Shown here: in pieces, positions 26,365-34,843 of the stretch | Position numbering within the stretch: the stretch's first letter is position 1 | How the letters are laid out: every line of letters begins with the position of its first letter | DNA from: Bacteroidota bacterium | GTDB taxonomy: Bacteria > Bacteroidota > Ignavibacteria > Kryptoniales > JAKASW01 | NCBI GenBank assembly: GCA_021794075.1 | Contig: JAJYRM010000041.1 | Location: 1 to 35,021, forward strand | Direction of reading: 5' to 3' | Length of the DNA: 35,021 bases | The notes under the pieces: generated by a model | Databases searched by the model: none | Told to the model about the DNA's origin: nothing | The model's input: only the letters and a program-made list of their open reading frames with translations | Translations under genes and position numbers: made by a program

Positions 26365-29300
26365 CCTTGTCTCCCGAAATCTACCATGTCAAATGAAAAT
26401 GTCAGCCCGAAATAGAATTTCCACTCTTTACCATACGTCGCAAACGTGTTGAACACCGGTATTTGCACATTGAACCTGTTGAAACCGTAGGCCGCATCGA
26501 AGAAGATCGCGGTCGGAAAGCTGTAGAAAGAAAATCCGCTGAATCGCAGTTCGCCTCCGGCATCCGTCTTAAATTTTGTCCCAACAGGCGAGCCGTCCCA
26601 CGCGTTGCCCACATCGCCGTACGCGGACAAATAGACATCGCTTAGGTAAAACTGGAGAAACTGTTTGTTCACGTCCCTGAAAAGAGGGTATCTGTAAGTC
26701 AGATTCAACGACACCATCCTGTTGCCGCCGATCCCGTAGAAAGGATAACCTTTCATGCCTATAAGTCCACCGGCATAGAAATCGAAAAAGTCATCGATGG
26801 TCGGGCCGAATGTGTATCCGATATGCAGCTTCGTCGCGAGAGCGTCGTCGTCACGAAACAACGGGACCGCGAGATAGTTGACTAACTCTGCCTGTACGAA
26901 GTTGAACGGTTCGTATATCGGAACGAGCACGCCATTCTGGTACTGGTAGTTGCCGCCGGCGTTAAGATTATCCAATGAGCCCGTCACTCTCAGCCTCGAC
27001 ATGATTCCGAGCGGATTGACCCAGGAGTTACGGCTCGGGAAAATACCGTTGAAGTCAAACTCAGTGTATATCGATCTCCCCAGAAAATAGACATCACCCG
27101 ATGAGCCGACATAAGCTCCAAGCGCCGGAAGTATGAAACCGCCGACTGTCGACGTATATCGATCGAAGGTAAAACCAAGCGACATGTTCAACTCCGGCGT
27201 GAAGATGTATCCGGAGAACGAAGCATCCACTTCAAGAAGATCGTAATTAACCCCTACCCCTACAGTGTCGAGGCCGAGACCGATGTTCGCATTCGTCTGT
27301 CGAGTGATGTTGTACACCGCGAGGGTAAACTGCGGATATATACCGAGCGACGATAGGCCCGGGATCTTGTCGTTATAATCGAACTGACCGAATATATCGC
27401 GCTCGAGGAGCCTGTTTATCGTCGCGCCGCCGAAGATATCGTACTTGCCCACTTCGTCCATGGAGCTGAAGTAGAATCCCGCTTTCAATTCATCGAAGAA
27501 ACTGGAATGCGGATTGTAATTATCATAAAGAAGCACAGGATAAAACGACAGTGTAGTGGTACGGCTGGTATAAGGGACCGACCTGAGGTGTGGAAGGGTT
27601 ATGTCGTCATAATGAGTGAGATCCCTCGGAACGTCGTAGCTTCCCGTGAAAAGGCCGGTCGTAGGATTAATGTCCACTACGTAATTCGGCGGATTCGGGA
27701 TTGGCCGCGCGTCTTTCAACTCAGCTATCTTGTACCCGCTCCATTGGTAAGAGGAATAAACCAGGTCGCCGTCTCGCGACATTGTCGGCTGGAAAGCTCC
27801 GCCGACTACGTTTGTCAAAGCCACAGTTGAATCAGTGTAGAGATTCATGCTGTAAATATTGAATATCCCGCTTCTGTCCGAAGAAAAAATCAGTGAGCTG
27901 TCGTGCGAAGCGAATACCGCGTTTCTGGAATCCTGGCCGTCGGGCGTGAGGAACTTGTAAGAGCTGTCGGCAAGGTTGTAGATACCTACGCGGCGCGAAG
28001 CGGCGAGCGAATAGCTGAACGATATCTTTGATCCGTCCTCTGACCACCTCGGATCATAAATCTGCTGGCCGTTTACAAAATTCGTCAGCCTCCTGATACT
28101 CGAAAACCGATGCGACGCGAGATCGATATTCGCCACATATAGGTTAGCCGTCCCATCTGTACCGCCGATTTCAAGTCCAGATGTCCACCTTACGAGCCTG
28201 CAAAGGAGCCCGAGAGGCTTATCATCGTTTGCGACGAAACAAATCTCTTTATCGTTGTGAGACAGCGATGGATATCGAGCCCTCAGGCTGTGGGTCAACC
28301 TGATTTCTTTTTTTTCTTTCAAGTCGTAAAGGTAGATGTCGTCGAGGCTGTTCCAAAAAGGATTATATCTCGTCTGTTTTGAATAGATGAGATAGCGACC
28401 GTCTTTCGACCACGATAATTCGCTGCTCACGCCATCCGTTATGTCCTTCTCTTTGTGAGTGGAAAGATTCATAACGTATATCGAGGACAGCCCGAAATAG
28501 TCGTTTGTCTTGTTGGAGCAATAGGCAACATATTTCCCATCCGGCGAAAAGACCGGGAAGAGATTCGCAAAGCCGACATCGCTGATGATTTTGCCCGAGT
28601 GCCGTGTCGCCTGAACCGGGGCAATCCTCGAGGAGTACATCTTCCCGAGGTAAGCCTTCCACTCGTCGTAGACCTGCTGGGCGGGTTTATGGAGCACCTG
28701 TTCGAAGGCATGGTTTATGGTCAGAGCATCAACCGCGCGCATCGCTATGGAAAGCCTCCTGAGCACGTCTGGTCCGTATGTAGTCGCGAGGTAATGAACG
28801 AAGGCGAACCCGGCATTGTAAGTGGACTCGTTTCCGAGACTCGTTTTTCCGAAACCTCCCATCTCCTGGAGAGAAAACATCTTGTGGTTCAGCACGTACT
28901 CGCGGAGGATCATGTCCCTGTGCGTGTCCCAGTAATCGTAGTGGAGCCGCGGGACATTGTACTGAGCCACTCCCTCAGCGAACCAGGCGGGAATGACTAT
29001 GCCGCTGATCGGGTAACTTACGACCACGTTCGGGTAGCCGTAAAGGACATCGGGTCGCTGTGCGGCTTCGTATCCCAGCCACTGAAGATAAATCGCGGGA
29101 ATGTGTCTCCCGAACTTTGTGGCCGTGTTCATCTCGATCTCGTGAGTGAATTCATGCGTCACCACGTTACGCAGCCAGTTATGAGTTCCGCGAAGATCGA
29201 AGTCGAGCGAAGAGGCCCAAATATTTATTTTATTGTCATAGAAGTACGTCTCGCCATTCGCGTAATCGTCGTTATCCCAGATTACGAAGGTGACTTTTTG

Positions 29301-29540
29301 ATCAGGCTTGTGGTGGTACAGCTTCGTCAACGGACCAAACACCTCTTCAGCGATCTTCGCGACGGTCTGCGCCGTTCGCTCCTCACCCGGATAGTAGTCT
29401 ACCAGGAAGTGCTCCGTCTCAATAGTCCGCCATCTGAGTTCGGGTTGTATGTATTCATCCTGGGCGAACGCGGCAAAAGGAACCGACACCACGCACAGTA
29501 GGAGAAGCAGGATCAATTTGCGGGACAAAGTCAACCTCAC
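26346..29540 (-). CDS. Outer-membrane fusion: gluzincin protease domain, TolB-like propeller, BamA-like barrel
   Basis: A 1064-residue exported protein (signal peptide about 1-26). Part one (about 35-310) is a gluzincin-type metallopeptidase of the MA clan: HEFTH at 129-133 and WFAEG with the third ligand E189, both intact. Part two (about 318-615) has WD40/TolB-like propeller repeats (FSPDGKYVAY, WSKDGRYLIYS, WSEDGSKISFSY, SRDGDLVYSS). Part three (about 650-1064) is a 16-strand-sized barrel of alternating residues resembling the BamA/Omp85 surface-antigen domain. A GTG start overlaps the stop of the M6-like gene by four bases (GTGA). The layout suggests an outer-membrane barrel carrying a periplasmic or surface protease and propeller. 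The domain calls are good, while topology and role are inferred. Confidence 0.8.
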   Translation of the reverse strand: MRLTLSRKLILLLLLCVVSVPFAAFAQDEYIQPELRWRTIETEHFLVDYYPGEERTAQTVAKIAEEVFGPLTKLYHHKPDQKVTFVIWDNDDYANGETYFYDNKINIWASSLDFDLRGTHNWLRNVVTHEFTHEIEMNTATKFGRHIPAIYLQWLGYEAAQRPDVLYGYPNVVVSYPISGIVIPAWFAEGVAQYNVPRLHYDYWDTHRDMILREYVLNHKMFSLQEMGGFGKTSLGNESTYNAGFAFVHYLATTYGPDVLRRLSIAMRAVDALTINHAFEQVLHKPAQQVYDEWKAYLGKMYSSRIAPVQATRHSGKIISDVGFANLFPVFSPDGKYVAYCSNKTNDYFGLSSIYVMNLSTHKEKDITDGVSSELSWSKDGRYLIYSKQTRYNPFWNSLDDIYLYDLKEKKEIRLTHSLRARYPSLSHNDKEICFVANDDKPLGLLCRLVRWTSGLEIGGTDGTANLYVANIDLASHRFSSIRRLTNFVNGQQIYDPRWSEDGSKISFSYSLAASRRVGIYNLADSSYKFLTPDGQDSRNAVFASHDSSLIFSSDRSGIFNIYSMNLYTDSTVALTNVVGGAFQPTMSRDGDLVYSSYQWSGYKIAELKDARPIPNPPNYVVDINPTTGLFTGSYDVPRDLTHYDDITLPHLRSVPYTSRTTTLSFYPVLLYDNYNPHSSFFDELKAGFYFSSMDEVGKYDIFGGATINRLLERDIFGQFDYNDKIPGLSSLGIYPQFTLAVYNITRQTNANIGLGLDTVGVGVNYDLLEVDASFSGYIFTPELNMSLGFTFDRYTSTVGGFILPALGAYVGSSGDVYFLGRSIYTEFDFNGIFPSRNSWVNPLGIMSRLRVTGSLDNLNAGGNYQYQNGVLVPIYEPFNFVQAELVNYLAVPLFRDDDALATKLHIGYTFGPTIDDFFDFYAGGLIGMKGYPFYGIGGNRMVSLNLTYRYPLFRDVNKQFLQFYLSDVYLSAYGDVGNAWDGSPVGTKFKTDAGGELRFSGFSFYSFPTAIFFDAAYGFNRFNVQIPVFNTFATYGKEWKFYFGLTFSFDMVDFGRQGCAQLF

Positions 29541-32500
29541 TTAACGACTGCAATCTTGATTATTTTGACGTCCCGCTCGTTTGACGAAACAGCCTCCACT
29601 CTCGCAAAATACACGCCGCTCTGGACACCGCCCGTGTTCCAGTCGATTTCATTTGCCATGCCGCCTACGCCGTTTACTTCGAAGTCGGCAACCTTTGAGC
29701 CGGCAAAGCTGTATATGCCTATGGATACTTTTGCATTGCTGCTGAGATAGAAATGGATTTTCGTCATGCCACCGGTGACGGGATTCGGCCAATTGTATAC
29801 CTGGTTAGCGGGCATAAGGCTGGATGACGGCGGAAGCGGCTGCGACACGAGCCCAGTTGTAATCGCGTTCGAATGGTAACTGTTTCCGAGGAGATTTCCC
29901 CACAAGACCTGACTCGCCGAGGTTCCCTTGAAAGTCCAGCTGTAGAGATGGCCGTTTTTGCTTATTGCCGCAAGATAGAGATCACCGCTCACTGAATCAT
30001 AAGCCACCGCCGGACTTCCGGCGAGGCCACTTCCGACACTTAGCGGGAATCCCGATACTAATTTGGCAGTCGCTCCCGAGAAGGCGTAAATCTCGCCTCC
30101 CTCGGTACCAAAGATTATATCCGGACTGCCGTTCAAATCCGCGACTGCAATCGAGCCGACTATGTGGTTCGCATCGGAAGGAAGTACTTCGCTTCCCACG
30201 GTTGAAATTGGAAAACCATCGAGCACTGCACCGTCGTATTGAATAGCATAAATTTTTGTCTGCGTCGCGAAGATTATATCACGGTTGCCATCACCGTTGA
30301 GGTCGGCCACGACTGGGCCGGAGACTATCGTGTCGCCTGGGAAAGGAGTGAACAATGTTCTTAAGTTGCCCTGTCCCGAACCTGCCGTTTGGAAATTGGA
30401 TCCGACGTACCGACCGGTCAGTCCGATGATCTGCGGAGTCGAGTCGGGAGCCAACACTGCGTAAGTTAATCCCACGGGTCCAGGCGTTCCCAAAGCCGCG
30501 GGAGGTTCCAATCCGCCTGACTCGATAAGGCTATCTATATTCAGCCTGTATACACCAGTAGCAACGCCAAGGTTAAGGAGAAACGTACTTGTGTCGACCG
30601 CAGCGAATTGCCCAAACACGGTCGATACTCCCGTACCTTCTACCGCACTCGCTTGACTCAGTTGGATCGGAATCGGAATTTTGAAAGACTTGACATACGC
30701 GCCTGAGGTTCTGAACACTGAAAACTCACCGGGAGTTTTTCCGAATGAAATTATCTTCGATCCAAGTTGAAGGAGCGGCAATCCGGCTCCCGAGCCGCCG
30801 GCGGTGGCCGAAGTCGAGAAGAGAGTATCGAGGTTTCCGCCACTAAGCTCTAATCCGCAAAGCGTCGAGTCGCTTATAGCGTATAGTGTTTTCGCTCCCG
30901 CCTGTCCTGAAGATACGACGGGCTGAAACTCTCCGCCATTTGAGGAGAGGAGTCCGTTTGAATCGGGCGTCGCCGAAGTTCCGTTCATGTTGAAAGCGTA
31001 GAGGGAGTCGCCGTTGTTAGCAATTACCTGAAGCTGACCGTTGGAGCTGATTCGCCCGAAGACAGGAGAGGAGTTACCAGTCGCGTTGTAAATATTCTTT
31101 GGGAATCCGGTTGTCGGACGGACGATCGAATCGCCGACCATAACGTCGAACGTCATCGAGCTGTCTGCGTTGCTGAAATTCGTGATGTAGATGTGTGAAT
31201 CGGCGCCGCTGTAGCTGTCGGAATTCGGCAGCGAAGTCGGCGTGAACGCGTTCTTGTAACTTATGGTCGTGTTTCCCTTGAACCAGTAATCGAACGGAGA
31301 GCCTTCGTAGTAATAGAGCTGACCAGTTATGTCCTGGATGAGCCGTCCGATTTCATTGGCGCCGTGCGCCTCCATCACGCTGACTCCCCTGTGTGAGGGA
31401 TCCGCGTTCACGGTATTCGTAGCCAGATTCGCGTTTATCACGTTCTGGTCGATGTGCCATATAAGTATGCCGCCATAATAGTGGATACCCGAGTTGGGGT
31501 CGGTATATCCGGGAAGCGCCCAATCGAACTCGTCCGCGTCGGTGACGACCCCGTTGATATTATGTATCTGCTGGCCGTCAAAGTATGCCGAGTCGCCGCC
31601 GTCAGGGATTACTATCGATTGCTTCGAGCCGTCATAAGCAGCGGTGATGCGCTCGCCATTGTGCAGCGCGTCGCGTTCCCTGTTTTCCAGCAGGAAATAC
31701 TCGCTCCCGCTTATCGGGACTTCGAGCACCGAATACTTACCGGTCTCGTTCGCGTACAATGTGTATTGGGTAGCCGAATCCGGCGAGACAATCTTAGGAG
31801 TTACCCATCCGAGGAAAGCCTTCTCCCACGCGCACGGCTCCGGTGGGAAAATGCCTCCGTAAGCGAATGCAGACTGACCATCCATCAAGCCGAATGTGCC
31901 GATGCCGGTCACGCCTGTCTTAGTGTCGAACAAATCCGGGAGCCCAAGAAAACTTCCGAAGCTGTTCGCGAGAAGGCCGTTGGTTCCAAGAGTAAAGTCG
32001 AGCGTGTCCGGAGATTCCAACAGAAAGTAATGTTCGCTCTCCGGCATGATTATCGAGTTCGGGATGTGGAAGTTGCCGTTGTCGACAGGCTGCCCTTCAT
32101 AGCCGGACCCGTAAATAGCCTGCAGGCTTTTCAGGTTCAGATAGATCGATGGAATATTATAAGGAAAAGGATCATACCCAACAGTCTGCGCGAAGTTGAT
32201 GTCGCGGCCTGACCCCGCGTGGAAGATCACAAAGCACTGGTAATTCGCGAAATCAAAATTCGGGTAAATGGAATCCGCCTTCTGCCACGATTGTTGGTAG
32301 AGCAGCCCCAACGCGCCGTTCGACCCGCTGTCAGGCGGGGAGTAGTAGCGCATAGTGTGCGGGAGGGTAATGACCGAATCGAGGACGGTGTAGTTAATAT
32401 TCATCTTCCCGCCCGAGACTTTATAGAAATAGTTCTTAAGGAAGAGAAGATGATTGTCGAAATAAGTCTTGTCGTGCGGGGGTGCGTCCAGGCCGGTGCC

Positions 32501-32779
32501 GTTCGACATATCGAAGTGGCCGTTCCCGCTTGTAAGACTGTCCTGGTCAGTCTGAAATTGTACCATGATGGCTAGAACGTTGACCGTTCCATTCGCCAGG
32601 GCCCTGTTGGAACGAGTGCTCTGGAAAGCCGTTAAAGGATGACTGAGCCGCCATGGCCCCGTGATGCCCGCCGCAAAGGTTGGGACTGCCCATCCGAAGG
32701 ATCCGGCGGACAACATCGCGCCGAAGGCGATTGTCCGGAGGATCCTGCGGATCAAGAGGTTAGAATTCGTTTGTGCCAC
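29537..32779 (-). CDS. T9SS-sorted M6-family protein with a degenerate active site
   Basis: A 1080-residue secreted protein. A signal peptide (about 1-37) leads to an M6-family (immune-inhibitor-A-like) domain from about 65 to 400. Where the family has HEFGHxLGLPDLYD, this protein reads NSFGSFLGLPDLFD (272-285): both zinc histidines and the catalytic glutamate are replaced, while the GLPD part remains. It is therefore probably not a protease. Residues about 590-970 look like a propeller with an FG-GAP-type calcium loop (VVADLNGDGNRDIIFAT). The last 85 residues are a T9SS type A sorting domain (VYNWPNPVTGGMTKIHFYL, ending VKIIKIAVVK). GTG at 32779 overlaps the porV 3' end by 20 bases; an ATG at residue 22 is an alternative. 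Confidence 0.85.
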   Translation of the reverse strand: MAQTNSNLLIRRILRTIAFGAMLSAGSFGWAVPTFAAGITGPWRLSHPLTAFQSTRSNRALANGTVNVLAIMVQFQTDQDSLTSGNGHFDMSNGTGLDAPPHDKTYFDNHLLFLKNYFYKVSGGKMNINYTVLDSVITLPHTMRYYSPPDSGSNGALGLLYQQSWQKADSIYPNFDFANYQCFVIFHAGSGRDINFAQTVGYDPFPYNIPSIYLNLKSLQAIYGSGYEGQPVDNGNFHIPNSIIMPESEHYFLLESPDTLDFTLGTNGLLANSFGSFLGLPDLFDTKTGVTGIGTFGLMDGQSAFAYGGIFPPEPCAWEKAFLGWVTPKIVSPDSATQYTLYANETGKYSVLEVPISGSEYFLLENRERDALHNGERITAAYDGSKQSIVIPDGGDSAYFDGQQIHNINGVVTDADEFDWALPGYTDPNSGIHYYGGILIWHIDQNVINANLATNTVNADPSHRGVSVMEAHGANEIGRLIQDITGQLYYYEGSPFDYWFKGNTTISYKNAFTPTSLPNSDSYSGADSHIYITNFSNADSSMTFDVMVGDSIVRPTTGFPKNIYNATGNSSPVFGRISSNGQLQVIANNGDSLYAFNMNGTSATPDSNGLLSSNGGEFQPVVSSGQAGAKTLYAISDSTLCGLELSGGNLDTLFSTSATAGGSGAGLPLLQLGSKIISFGKTPGEFSVFRTSGAYVKSFKIPIPIQLSQASAVEGTGVSTVFGQFAAVDTSTFLLNLGVATGVYRLNIDSLIESGGLEPPAALGTPGPVGLTYAVLAPDSTPQIIGLTGRYVGSNFQTAGSGQGNLRTLFTPFPGDTIVSGPVVADLNGDGNRDIIFATQTKIYAIQYDGAVLDGFPISTVGSEVLPSDANHIVGSIAVADLNGSPDIIFGTEGGEIYAFSGATAKLVSGFPLSVGSGLAGSPAVAYDSVSGDLYLAAISKNGHLYSWTFKGTSASQVLWGNLLGNSYHSNAITTGLVSQPLPPSSSLMPANQVYNWPNPVTGGMTKIHFYLSSNAKVSIGIYSFAGSKVADFEVNGVGGMANEIDWNTGGVQSGVYFARVEAVSSNERDVKIIKIAVVK

Positions 32780-33911
32780 CTAGATTTAGGGAGAGAGAGA
32801 ATCGCAACTGATTCGAAAGGGGATTATTCTGATCGAAGGTCGAGATATAGCTAAAATCAAATCCGTATATGCCGTAACGAATACCGGCGCCGAACGTCAT
32901 GAAGTTACGACCTCCGAAATTAGGATTCTCCTTGTAATAACCCCAGCGGAGGGCGATGAGTCTCGGGCTGCCATACCAGTATTCTGCGCCGAACGACACT
33001 ATGACGCGTTTCAATCCGCCGTCACTCCATGAAGTTATCAGCGACTTAGGCAGCGGGTCCACGTTATTGGTGTAGTTCCAAGTTGTATCGGTGCCGTTGA
33101 TCGCGGAAATCGTCGAATCGGTCTGTACCCGTACCATGATACGACTCAGATCAAGAGTCACATAGAGATTATTGTACTGGCTCTTCAGCAGGTGCAGCGC
33201 CAAGCCCGCCCTTAGATTTGTCGGAAGAGGATCGGCCTGAGCCTGGTCGATGTAGTACAAATTCGGTCCGAGGTTGCTCAAATCTAATCCCAAACCGAGC
33301 CTGTTGCCTAGATCTCCGACGAGCGGGAGAACGAAATGCTGCGGGCGATAGAGCAATCCGAGGTCAAAGCTGACATCGGAGGCTATTCCACTGCCCACCT
33401 CCTGTTCGGCTCCGAACGGAGCGAGTTCGCTTCTTATGTACCGGAAATTCGCGCCGAGTCCGAGTCCTTTTGAAATCTGCGTGCCGTAACCGACGGTGAT
33501 GGCGAACTCATAAGCGTGCCATGTGCCAATTATTTGCGAGCTTGCCGATGTCGTTCTGTTAAAAGTCCCGAGATTGAAATATGTGATACTCGCGCCGACA
33601 TTGCCGTCCCAGCTGTCAAGATAGTGCGTGAAGCTCAGGAAATCATAACTCAGATCCGAGCCGAATTCAGGAAGCCACGGAGCGTGAGTCAGACTAATTT
33701 GGCTGCCTTTCAAGAAGGCCAGGCCACCCGGATTCCAAAATACCGCGTTAGCATTGTCAGCCAAACCAGTTGCAGCTTCTCCCATTCCACCCGCACCTGC
33801 GTCTGGAGAAATGAGTAAGAATGGCACCGCAGTCTCACCTTGAGCAAAAGCACGGGAGCTCAGCGAAAGCACAGCAACCGTCGCGAGAAGCGTGCACAAT
33901 ACTATTTTCAT
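32760..33911 (-). CDS. porV: PorV-family type IX secretion outer-membrane protein
   Basis: A 383-residue outer-membrane beta-barrel of the PorV/FadL-like family. In T9SS, PorV shuttles cargo from the SprA channel to the PorU sortase. After a signal peptide (about 1-23) the mature N-terminus has the family signature FLLISPDAGAGGMGEAATGLADNANAVFWNPGGLAFLKG, followed by alternating strands ending LRFSLSLNL. AGGAG lies nine bases before the ATG, and a TATACT element lies 27 bases upstream. Its 3' end overlaps the start of the T9SS-sorted M6-like gene, and a PorU-like C-terminus lies upstream. This porU-porV order is known from Porphyromonas gingivalis. PorV against a PorV-like paralogue cannot be fully settled. 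Confidence 0.85.
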   Translation of the reverse strand: MKIVLCTLLATVAVLSLSSRAFAQGETAVPFLLISPDAGAGGMGEAATGLADNANAVFWNPGGLAFLKGSQISLTHAPWLPEFGSDLSYDFLSFTHYLDSWDGNVGASITYFNLGTFNRTTSASSQIIGTWHAYEFAITVGYGTQISKGLGLGANFRYIRSELAPFGAEQEVGSGIASDVSFDLGLLYRPQHFVLPLVGDLGNRLGLGLDLSNLGPNLYYIDQAQADPLPTNLRAGLALHLLKSQYNNLYVTLDLSRIMVRVQTDSTISAINGTDTTWNYTNNVDPLPKSLITSWSDGGLKRVIVSFGAEYWYGSPRLIALRWGYYKENPNFGGRNFMTFGAGIRYGIYGFDFSYISTFDQNNPLSNQLRFSLSLNLGGTNEF

Positions 33912-33937
33912 TTGTTGTTACTCCTCATTTAGGTCTT

Positions 33938-33943
33938 AGTATA
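33938..33943 (-). promoter_or_regulatory. Possible -10 element for porV
   Basis: On the minus strand TATACT lies 27 bases before the porV ATG, inside an AT-rich stretch. A matching -35 element is not clear. It would give porV its own promoter after the terminator at 34392-34435. Confidence 0.25.
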
Positions 33944-33972
33944 AAATTTTCTACCAATAATTTCTACATACT

Positions 33973-34150
33973 TCATCGTGTGACCGCCATTTTTCCGAAA
34001 GCCTCGCTCGTGTACATGCCGTCTATCGTCTTGGCAGTCACTGTGTACAAATACACTCCATTCGACAGCCTGTCTCCCTCCACGTCCATTGCGTTCCAAT
34101 CTTTCTTCACGAACGTGTCAGTTATTCCGCACGCCTTTATCAACCGTCCG
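33973..34150 (-). repeat. T9SS sorting-domain repeat, decayed copy
   Basis: About 175 bases closely similar by eye to 34658-34843 on the same strand. Shared protein text includes GITDTFVK, GDRL, NGVYLYTVTA and TIDG. It lacks nine bases present in the other copy just after GRLIK. Confidence 0.75.
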
Positions 34151-34379
34151 CCGTCCCCTTACCATAAAATAGTATATAATTGTCCTGCCGGTATGAAAGA
34201 TCGAGATTGTTCTTCCCGTTTACCGTCACCGCATCTGCGGCCAGCGAGTCATGTGTCACTTGTGTAGTAGCAGACCTCCATGTCTGCGACAGAATCATTG
34301 CTGCCTCATCGTCCTGAGCCGACGAGGCGCCAGCTTCGATCAGGTGGATCAGTCCCGCGGCGAGTATTTGCTTCCTCAT
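33973..34379 (-). pseudogene. Remnant of a T9SS cargo gene: signal peptide piece plus frameshifted sorting domain
   Basis: An ATG at 34379 opens a frame with a signal-peptide-like start (MRKQILAAGLIHLIEAGASSAQ) that ends at a TGA at 34142-34140. In another frame the sequence continues, from a TAA at 34161-34159, with GRLIKACGITDTFVKKDWN and onward to a TGA at 33975-33973. That second part matches the sorting domain of the gene at 34658-35021 almost residue for residue, apart from a three-codon gap. So an N-terminal piece and a sorting-domain tail are joined out of frame. This is best explained as a deleted duplicate of a T9SS-secreted protein. It could also be an out-of-frame junction from recombination between the two repeats. 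Confidence 0.6.
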
Positions 34380-34391
34380 TAACCTCACAAT

Positions 34392-34435
34392 AAAAAAGCC
34401 GAATTCCGTGCAGACCTTTCGCACCGCAATTCGGC
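34392..34435 (-). terminator. Intrinsic terminator behind the PorU-like gene
   Basis: On the minus strand GCCGAATT (34435-34428) pairs with AATTCGGC (34405-34398). An inner GTGC/GCAC helix caps it, and the stem runs into six T (34397-34392). It lies about 225 bases past the PorU-like stop and ahead of the remnant and porV, so it should separate them at least partly. Confidence 0.7.
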
Positions 34436-34442
34436 ATTAAAA

Positions 34443-34489
34443 GTTCGTCAAAGGTCTACGGTAACGTCGATTTTAAACCTTTAACGAAC
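34443..34489. repeat. Imperfect inverted repeat
   Basis: GTTCGTCAAAGGT (34443-34455) and ACCTTTAACGAAC (34477-34489) are reverse complements except for one central position, with a 21-base spacer. It sits next to the terminator. It could be a second hairpin or an operator. No T tract follows on either strand close by. Confidence 0.5.
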
Positions 34490-34657
34490 CTTCGCTATGT
34501 CTTCCTCTTTTTTAAAAATATAGCAGGAAACGCCAGACGTGTCAAGGAGTGATTCCTTTACTTAGCCCTCCGCACGGATCAGAGCCCCTTACGCATAGAA
34601 TGAATGAAAGACGATGACCTTTAGAGATCATAGGCATGGTTCCGAACCCCTCACACA

Positions 34658-34843
34658 TCACCGGAGGACGGCCATTTTTCCCAGCGCCTCGCTTGTGTAC
34701 TTGCCGTCTATCGTCCTGGCTGTCACCGTGTACAAATATACTCCGTTCGCCAAACGGTCTCCCTCGTCGTCCAGTCCGTTCCAATCTATCTTCACGAAAG
34801 TGTCGGTTATCCCATACGCCTTTATCGTCTTTATCAATCTGCC
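34658..34843 (-). repeat. T9SS sorting-domain repeat, intact copy
   Basis: This is the intact partner of the repeat at 33973-34150. It encodes the final 60 or so residues of the PorU-like protein. Confidence 0.75.

Larger units (their letters stand above)
34380..34657. other. Intergenic region with terminator and inverted repeat
   Basis: About 280 bases between the remnant and the PorU-like gene. It holds the terminator at 34392-34435 and the imperfect inverted repeat at 34443-34489. Positions 34500-34657 show no gene. Confidence 0.45.

Noticed and set aside
28455-29501. Long plus-strand open frame (348 codons) opposite the protease-propeller-barrel gene
   Set aside because: It lies fully antisense to a gene with clear domains and signal peptide; the translation has no family features and is rich in Arg and Val as expected from the complementary strand.
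31454-32212. Plus-strand frame of 252 codons opposite the M6-like gene
   Set aside because: Antisense shadow of the M6 domain; no ribosome binding site and no recognisable motif.
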